Source: Tardiphaga sp.
Lineage (GTDB): Bacteria; Pseudomonadota; Alphaproteobacteria; Rhizobiales; Xanthobacteraceae
Direction: 5' to 3'
Assembly (NCBI GenBank): GCA_014377915.1
Contig: JACMOT010000503.1
Location: 1-18,211, forward strand
Length of the DNA stretch: 18,211 nt
Both the position numbers and the translations under genes were made by a program. The notes below the pieces were generated by a model that saw only the letters and a list, made by a program, of their open reading frames with translations, made no database searches and was not told the origin of the DNA. Shown in pieces: positions 13,854 to 18,211 of the stretch; position 1 is the first letter of the stretch, and the number at the start of each line of letters is the position of its first letter.

Positions 13854-15101
13854 TCAACCGGCCATCCTGTGCGGCCTGAACAGGCGGCCTTTCTCGACCA
13901 GAGCCACGACGCAAAGCGAAGCGAGCGTGCAGAGAAAGAAACCGGTGGCGAAAGGCAGCAGCGTGCCGTCGTAATCCTGGCCGATGCTGTAGCCGATGCC
14001 GATCCCGACCAGCGTCGTGATGGTGCCGTAGAGCGAGGAGGCGGTACCGGCGATGTGACCCTGCGGCTCCATCGCCAACGCGGTGAAGTTGGCGAACACC
14101 AGGCCGAAGCCGAACATCATCAGCGCCGCCAGCGCCATGAACAGCGGCAGGGACAGCACGTCGAACTTCACCGCCGCCAGCATGATGGCCGCGACCGCGA
14201 CATAGCCGACCAGCGCGCCGTGGGAAATCACCCGCATGCCAAGCCGGCCCACGAAACGTGAATTAAGGAACCCGGCAAGCGCCACCCCGATGGCGATCGC
14301 GGCAAAGGCCAGCGGGAAATAATGTCCGAGGTGGAAGATTTCGGTGAACACCTGCTGCGCGGTGAAGACGAAGCCGAACAGCGTGCCGATGACGCCGCCG
14401 GCGGCAACCGCGTAGCCGAGCGTCTGCCGGTTGCTGATGGTCTGCCAGTAGGCGCCAAGCACATCCCGGATCGCCAGCGATTTGCGTTCCGAGGGCGGCA
14501 GGGTTTCCGGCAATCGCCACGCGCTCCAGATCAGCGCCAGGAAGCCATAGACGGTGAGCACGACGAACACGCCGCGCCACTGCGCCATCAGCATGATGGC
14601 CTGGCCGATCGACGGCGCCACCACGGGCACAGCGATAAACACCATCATCACCAGCGACATCACGCTGGCCATGCGGCGGCCGGCATAGCAGTCGCGCACG
14701 ATCGAGGTGGCGATAACGCGCGTCGCGGACGTGCCAAGTCCTTGCAGGGCCCGCGCCAGCAGCAGGGTCTCGAACGAGGGGGCCATGATCGCCAGCAGGC
14801 TGGCCACGCAATACAGGCCCATCCCGAGCAGCAGGATCGGGCGGCGGCCAAAGCGGTCGGACAGCGGGCCGATGATGAACTGACCAAAGCCGAAGCCGAG
14901 CAGGAAGGTCGACAGCACCGTCTGCAGGCGGTTGGCGTCGGCGATCCTGTAGGCCGCGCCGATGTCCGGCAGCGACGGCAGCATGATGTCCATCGCCAGC
15001 GGATTCAGCGCCATGATCGACGCGATCACCAGCACGAATTCGGGGAACTTCATCGGGCGGTGGGTGGATGAAATCCAGGCGTCGGCGTTGATGTCGGTCA
15101 C
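13854..15101 (-). CDS. MFS multidrug efflux transporter, Bcr/CflA type
   Basis: A 415-residue inner-membrane transporter with about twelve hydrophobic helices, likely a proton-driven drug or metabolite exporter. Motifs are the TM1 signature LAMDIMLPSLP (35-45, with Asp38) typical of the Bcr/CflA family, motif A GPLSDRFGRRP (78-88) in the loop between helices 2 and 3, and LPETL after helix 6. The start is taken as the GTG at 15101, with AAGGA eight bases upstream; an ATG 16 codons later (MKFPEF) would also work, and a longer frame reaching 15206 is not credible. The gene stands apart from the pyroglutamyl-peptidase-like gene upstream by 160 bases and has its own terminator. The substrate cannot be told from sequence. 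Confidence 0.9.
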   Translation of the reverse strand: MTDINADAWISSTHRPMKFPEFVLVIASIMALNPLAMDIMLPSLPDIGAAYRIADANRLQTVLSTFLLGFGFGQFIIGPLSDRFGRRPILLLGMGLYCVASLLAIMAPSFETLLLARALQGLGTSATRVIATSIVRDCYAGRRMASVMSLVMMVFIAVPVVAPSIGQAIMLMAQWRGVFVVLTVYGFLALIWSAWRLPETLPPSERKSLAIRDVLGAYWQTISNRQTLGYAVAAGGVIGTLFGFVFTAQQVFTEIFHLGHYFPLAFAAIAIGVALAGFLNSRFVGRLGMRVISHGALVGYVAVAAIMLAAVKFDVLSLPLFMALAALMMFGFGLVFANFTALAMEPQGHIAGTASSLYGTITTLVGIGIGYSIGQDYDGTLLPFATGFFLCTLASLCVVALVEKGRLFRPHRMAG

Positions 15102-15262
15102 AAATGGCGTCCTTATGGTGCAGCGCCAGATATGCCGGTGATGTTGCGCCGCACAAGCAGGCTTTGGGCATGGCTGCTTCGCAGAACGGGATCTATTCAC
15201 CGTCATCGAAAAGTCGGCAAAATGGTATTAAGGTGCGCGCGGTCATGCTCGCGGAGCAGGGA

Positions 15263-15907
15263 TCACAACCGGCGCGCGATGCGGCTCGCCCGGGCCAGCC
15301 GGATGGTTTCCAGCAACAGGGCTTCGCCGGCCCCGACCAGTTGATCCAGCGTCATCCGCCGCGAGGCGGGGTCCCGCGCCAGCAGCGGGACATGGATGAA
15401 GGCGGCGGGGCGGGGCCCGCCCGGGGCCTGTGCGGCGGCGATGCCGCGCCATGACAGATAGTTGCACAGATAGCTCCCGGCATTGCGCGAGAGCCGGGCG
15501 TCGACGCCGGTTCGCCGCGCGGCCAGCAGCAGCCGGGCGGTATGGGCGCGAAACATCCGCGCGTCGGCTCCCGGTTCAATGCATGCCTGCCGCACTTTTG
15601 TGTGCTCGGCGTCTGGCCACAGCATCGTTACCGCATTGCGGGCGCGGGTCTCGACACGGATGAAGGGCGTTCGCGACGCCAGCCCGAACATCAGCAGCGC
15701 ATCGGGCCGGTGCCGTGCCAGCAATGCCGGCAATTCGCGATCGACGGCGCTGTAGCTGACCGGGAAAATATGCGGAATGCGTTCGACATCTCTGAACGCC
15801 GGGCGACGCCGTTTGGCCAGACGCGCGACCAGCGGCTGCGTCGGATTGACCGGAGCGCCGGGAAACGGGCCGAAGCCGGTGATCAGGATACGAAGGGACT
15901 CGACCAT
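15263..15907 (-). CDS. pcp: Pyroglutamyl-peptidase I-like cysteine peptidase (C15 family)
   Basis: A 214-residue cytosolic peptidase of family C15, which removes N-terminal pyroglutamate from peptides. It has the opening ILITGFGPFPG (7-17) with the following NPTQPL. The catalytic triad is in place: Glu86 (FIRVETRARN), Cys148 (NAGSYLCNYLSW) and His172 (FIHVPLL). Length fits the family. The ATG lies one base after the meaB stop (TGA-G-ATG), so it is almost certainly translated from the same message. The reason for a pyroglutamyl peptidase in a methylmalonyl-CoA mutase operon is not obvious. Some C15 relatives may have other amide substrates. The gene symbol is given for the family, not for proven activity. 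Confidence 0.85.
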   Translation of the reverse strand: MVESLRILITGFGPFPGAPVNPTQPLVARLAKRRRPAFRDVERIPHIFPVSYSAVDRELPALLARHRPDALLMFGLASRTPFIRVETRARNAVTMLWPDAEHTKVRQACIEPGADARMFRAHTARLLLAARRTGVDARLSRNAGSYLCNYLSWRGIAAAQAPGGPRPAAFIHVPLLARDPASRRMTLDQLVGAGEALLLETIRLARASRIARRL

Positions 15908-15908
15908 C

Positions 15909-16928
15909 TCACTCTTTCAGCAGCACGGCGATCTGCTCGGCCGCCACCGCCGGTGCGATCCGGCCTTCGGCGACTTCTCTCTCCGTGAGTTTGACGCTGG
16001 CACGGATCGCCGGATCGGCGCGCAGCCGCGCCATCAGGCGCTGCTCCAGGATGGTCCACATCCACTTCACCTGCTGTTCGCGCCGGCGCTGGGCAAAGTC
16101 TCCGGAAGCGTTCATCGCGGTGCGGTGATCAAGGATCTTCTGCCAGAGTTCGGCGATGCCGATGCCGGCCAGCGCCGAATAGGTCAGCACCGGCGGATAC
16201 CAGTGCTCGGAACGCGGCGTCAGGATGTGCAGCGCGCCGCGATATTGGCCGGCCGCCAGATTGGCGCGGGCGATGTTGTCGCCGTCCGCCTTGTTGACCG
16301 CGATCATGTCGGCGAGCTCGACCAGTCCCTTCTTGATGCCCTGCAACTCGTCGCCGGCGCCGGGCAGCATCAGCGCGAGGAAGAAGTCGGTCATGTCGCA
16401 GACCGCGGTTTCCGACTGCCCGATGCCGACCGTCTCCACCAGCACCACGTCGAAGCCGGCGGCCTCGCACAGCAGCATCGCCTCACGGGTTTTCGCCGCC
16501 ACGCCGCCGGGCGTGCCCGACGCCGGCGACGGCCGGATGAACGCATTGTCTTCGGCCGACAGCAGCGCCATCCGTGTCTTGTCGCCGAGGATCGAGCCAC
16601 CGGTGCGCGCTGACGACGGATCCACCGCCAGCACCGCGACTTTGTGGCCCTGTCTCAGCAGATACATGCCGAGCACGTCGATGGTGGTCGATTTGCCGAC
16701 ACCCGGCGAACCGGTGATGCCGACGCGAATGGCGCGGCCGGTGTCCGGCAGCAGCATTTGCACCAGTTCGCGCGCGCGGGCCTGATGGTCGGCGCGGCGG
16801 CTTTCGATCAGCGTGATCGCCCGCGCCAGCGCGGCGCGATTGCCGGCGCGGACGGAAGCGGCAAGGGCGGAAATATCGAGGGGAGCGCGTGGCTTCGCTA
16901 GCGGCTTCGGCGTTGAAGACGGAGTCAT
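15909..16928 (-). CDS. meaB: MeaB, methylmalonyl-CoA mutase-associated G-protein chaperone
   Basis: A 339-residue P-loop GTPase that guards methylmalonyl-CoA mutase: it gates delivery of adenosylcobalamin and prevents or reverses inactivation of the mutase. Visible motifs are Walker A GSPGVGKS (73-80), DPSSARTGGSILGDKTRM (from 103), the ETVGIGQSE switch (165-173) and the base-specificity motif NKAD (212-215). The C-terminal helical segment (from about 270) is the dimerisation arm of the family. It is full length. The start ATG overlaps the stop of the HEPN gene (ATGA at 16928-16925), so its translation depends on reading through the toxin gene. The mutase gene itself is at the window's right edge in the same direction, with the toxin-antitoxin pair between. 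Confidence 0.95.
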   Translation of the reverse strand: MTPSSTPKPLAKPRAPLDISALAASVRAGNRAALARAITLIESRRADHQARARELVQMLLPDTGRAIRVGITGSPGVGKSTTIDVLGMYLLRQGHKVAVLAVDPSSARTGGSILGDKTRMALLSAEDNAFIRPSPASGTPGGVAAKTREAMLLCEAAGFDVVLVETVGIGQSETAVCDMTDFFLALMLPGAGDELQGIKKGLVELADMIAVNKADGDNIARANLAAGQYRGALHILTPRSEHWYPPVLTYSALAGIGIAELWQKILDHRTAMNASGDFAQRRREQQVKWMWTILEQRLMARLRADPAIRASVKLTEREVAEGRIAPAVAAEQIAVLLKE

Positions 16929-17269
16929 TGGCCGCCTTCGCGGATGCGCTGTTCGACAAAGGCTTTCAGCAGGGGGATGTCATTCTGAATGATTTTCCAA
17001 ACCTTGTCGGCGTTGGTCGAATGATAGGCGTGACGCGAGAGATTGGCGAAATTGTTCATCTCGCGCCAGTTGATGTGCGGCGCCGATTGTTTGACGTTGT
17101 CGGGTAATTTAACGGCGGCTTCGCAGGCCATTCCGAGCAAGCGCTCGGTCGCGAGATAGCGCATGTCATCGGACACGAATTCGTCGAAGCTGCGACCTTC
17201 GATAAACATCCCGCTCTTGGTCGAGGATCTGAGAATATCCTGAAACTGGTCTTCCATAGAGGGAGGCAT
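16925..17269 (-). CDS. HEPN-domain toxin (HepT/DUF86-like) with altered active motif
   Basis: A 114-residue all-helical protein that I assign to the HEPN/DUF86 (HepT) family, the RNase-toxin half of HEPN-MNT modules. The usual RX4HXY motif appears as ANLSRHAY (75-82): His80 and Tyr82 are kept but the Arg is Ala75, coded GCC. A nearby Arg79 cannot take its place by spacing. WRE at 68-70 and the trailing DKVW match the family frame. The start ATG at 17269 directly abuts the antitoxin stop (TGA ATG) and has GAGG eight bases upstream; a second ATG is four codons later. The stop overlaps meaB by 4 bases. Local G+C is about 54% by hand count, lower than flanking genes. RNase activity is uncertain because of the missing Arg. 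Confidence 0.8.
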   Translation of the reverse strand: MPPSMEDQFQDILRSSTKSGMFIEGRSFDEFVSDDMRYLATERLLGMACEAAVKLPDNVKQSAPHINWREMNNFANLSRHAYHSTNADKVWKIIQNDIPLLKAFVEQRIREGGQ

Positions 17270-17587
17270 TCAGAATACCTCGATCAGATCGTCAGCCATT
17301 CGTTCCCTGATGCGGGGTGTCAACTCCGTCGGATACATCAGATGCGGCCAGATGCCGACCGAGTCCTCAATCATGTTCATGACGTTGGACCAATCGAACT
17401 GTCGCGTGCTGTCGGTGCGGTCAAACGTCTCGATCAGGAGGTCGAGATCACTGTCCGGTCGCGCGTCGCCACGCGCCCAGGACCCGAATACCGCGAGCCG
17501 CGTTGCTCCTTCCGCCTTGATGGCAGGCGCAAGCTCGCGCAGCTTCGTGAGGATCGTGTCCAGCGTGATATTGGCAACCTCGGTCAT
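17270..17587 (-). CDS. MNT-type nucleotidyltransferase antitoxin (MntA-like)
   Basis: A 105-residue minimal nucleotidyltransferase with the full signature GSWARGDARPDSDLDLLIE (from residue 35): Gly35-Ser36 and the metal-binding Asp47 and Asp49. In studied HepT-MntA pairs this enzyme neutralises the toxin by adding AMP to the Tyr of its RX4HXY motif, and that Tyr is present in the partner here. The gene starts at the ATG at 17587, 32 bases after the methylmalonyl-CoA mutase stop, with no clear ribosome site. It ends exactly one base before the toxin ATG. A 12-base imperfect palindrome lies 5 bases before the start and could serve autoregulation. Function as antitoxin is inferred from the family and pairing. 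Confidence 0.88.
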   Translation of the reverse strand: MTEVANITLDTILTKLRELAPAIKAEGATRLAVFGSWARGDARPDSDLDLLIETFDRTDSTRQFDWSNVMNMIEDSVGIWPHLMYPTELTPRIRERMADDLIEVF

Positions 17588-17592
17588 GGCTA

Positions 17593-17604
17593 TATCGTAC
17601 CATA
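17593..17604. promoter_or_regulatory. Imperfect palindrome before the MNT gene, possible operator
   Basis: TATCGTACCATA is symmetrical at 10 of 12 bases and lies in the 32-base gap between the mutase stop and the MNT start. A toxin-antitoxin operator or internal promoter element would fit here. It is AT-richer than its surroundings. The evidence is only position and symmetry. Confidence 0.3.
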
Positions 17605-17619
17605 CTGCCGGATGGTGTC

Positions 17620-18211
17620 CTACTCCGCCGCCTCGCTATGCCCCAGCCTGGCATTGAGCTTGTGGATCAGTTCTTCCGCCGCGTCGGCAATCACGGTGCC
17701 GGGCGGGAAGATCGCCTCGGCGCCCGCCTTGTAGAGTTCGGCGTAGTCCTGCGGAGGCACCACGCCGCCGATGATGATCATGATGTCGTCGCGCCCCAGT
17801 TTCTTCAACGCCGCCTTCAACTCCGGCACCGCGGAAAGGTGCGCGGCGGCGAGCGAGGAAAGTCCCAGGATGTGGACGTCGTTCGCCACCGCCTGACGCG
17901 CGGCCTCGTCGGCGGTAGCGAAGAGTGGTCCGATGTCGACGTCGAAGCCGACATCGGCGAAGGCCGAGGCGATCACCTTCTGGCCGCGGTCGTGGCCGTC
18001 CTGGCCGATCTTGGCGACCAGAATGCGCGGGCGGCGGCCCTCGGCGTCCTCGAAGGCGTCGATCAGTGCCTGTACCTGCGCGACCCGATTGGACATGGTG
18101 GCAGCCTCCCGCTTGTAGACGCCGGTGATGGACTTTATCTCCGCGCGATGCCGGCCGTAGACCTTCTCCAGCGCGTCGGAGATTTCTCCGACGGTGGATT
18201 TTGCCCGCGCA
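17620..18211 (-). CDS. Methylmalonyl-CoA mutase, C-terminal cobalamin-binding part (partial)
   Basis: The 3' end of a longer gene cut by the window edge; the frame is open from 18210 to the TAG at 17620 (196 codons). The visible part begins with the end of the catalytic barrel linker (STVGEISDALEKVYGRHRAE, then GVYKREA). It then gives the whole B12-binding domain, with the cobalamin ligand motif DGHDRG (DxHxxG), the SSLAAAH segment and the IIIGGVVPPQDY glycine loop. The enzyme interconverts methylmalonyl-CoA and succinyl-CoA using adenosylcobalamin, in propionate and branched-chain catabolism. An internal ATG at 18096 could look like a start but the conserved sequence continues before it. MeaB, its chaperone, is two genes downstream. 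Which subunit type it is (single large chain or alpha) cannot be settled from this fragment. Confidence 0.93.
   Translation of the reverse strand, partial: ARAKSTVGEISDALEKVYGRHRAEIKSITGVYKREAATMSNRVAQVQALIDAFEDAEGRRPRILVAKIGQDGHDRGQKVIASAFADVGFDVDIGPLFATADEAARQAVANDVHILGLSSLAAAHLSAVPELKAALKKLGRDDIMIIIGGVVPPQDYAELYKAGAEAIFPPGTVIADAAEELIHKLNARLGHSEAAE

Noticed and set aside
17620..18096. Separate 158-residue B12-binding protein starting at the ATG at 18096
   Set aside because: The conserved mutase sequence continues upstream in frame to the window edge, so this is the C-terminal part of a larger mutase.
1..18211. CRISPR arrays, insertion sequences, rRNA or tRNA genes
   Set aside because: No regularly spaced direct repeats, transposase motifs or structural RNA signatures were seen on reading through.

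Overview
The window is GC-rich DNA (hand counts of single lines outside the low-GC patch give roughly 63-70% G+C). It most resembles an alphaproteobacterial chromosome of the Bradyrhizobium/Rhodopseudomonas/Afipia group. The best lineage marker is the neighbouring pair of a TIGR03809-like small protein and a TIGR03808-like Tat-exported beta-helix protein. A DUF2336 protein and a class-I-looking ECF sigma/anti-sigma pair without a zinc motif fit the same group. This is inferred from family memory, not from a search.

Left part, minus strand: a D-erythronate-dehydrogenase-like SDR overlaps an FMO-type flavin monooxygenase by 4 bases (2318-13). Upstream of these lie a membrane diguanylate cyclase (4832-3684) and a DUF2336 protein (3610-2507). 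A 503-base intergenic stretch follows, with two inverted repeats and a minus-strand intrinsic terminator that has no gene feeding it.

Centre, plus strand: a three-gene unit of ECF sigma factor (5336-5905), one-pass membrane anti-sigma factor (5902-6621, ATGA overlap) and exported subtilisin-like S8 protease (6667-8241). The extracytoplasmic C-terminal domain of the anti-sigma factor resembles the protease's own inhibitory prodomain in size, order of predicted secondary structure and several aligned residues. This suggests that the protease, its prodomain and the anti-sigma factor form one signalling circuit, and it is the most interesting observation here. After an intrinsic terminator come the convergent TIGR03809/TIGR03808 genes.

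Next, plus strand: a Sad/YneI-type succinate-semialdehyde dehydrogenase (10873-12255) and a YahK-type zinc alcohol dehydrogenase (12357-13412). A 13-bp stem bidirectional terminator separates them from a small unknown gene (13751-13452) and a Bcr/CflA-type MFS exporter (15101-13854), both on the minus strand.

Right end, minus strand: a tightly packed five-gene cluster reads methylmalonyl-CoA mutase (cut by the window edge), MNT antitoxin, HEPN toxin, MeaB G-protein chaperone, pyroglutamyl-peptidase-like protein. The HEPN-MNT toxin-antitoxin module is lower in G+C (about 54%) than the genes around it. It sits between mutase and chaperone, and its last gene overlaps meaB by 4 bases. Its HEPN active motif has Ala where the conserved Arg is expected. 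No rRNA, tRNA, CRISPR array or insertion sequence was found.
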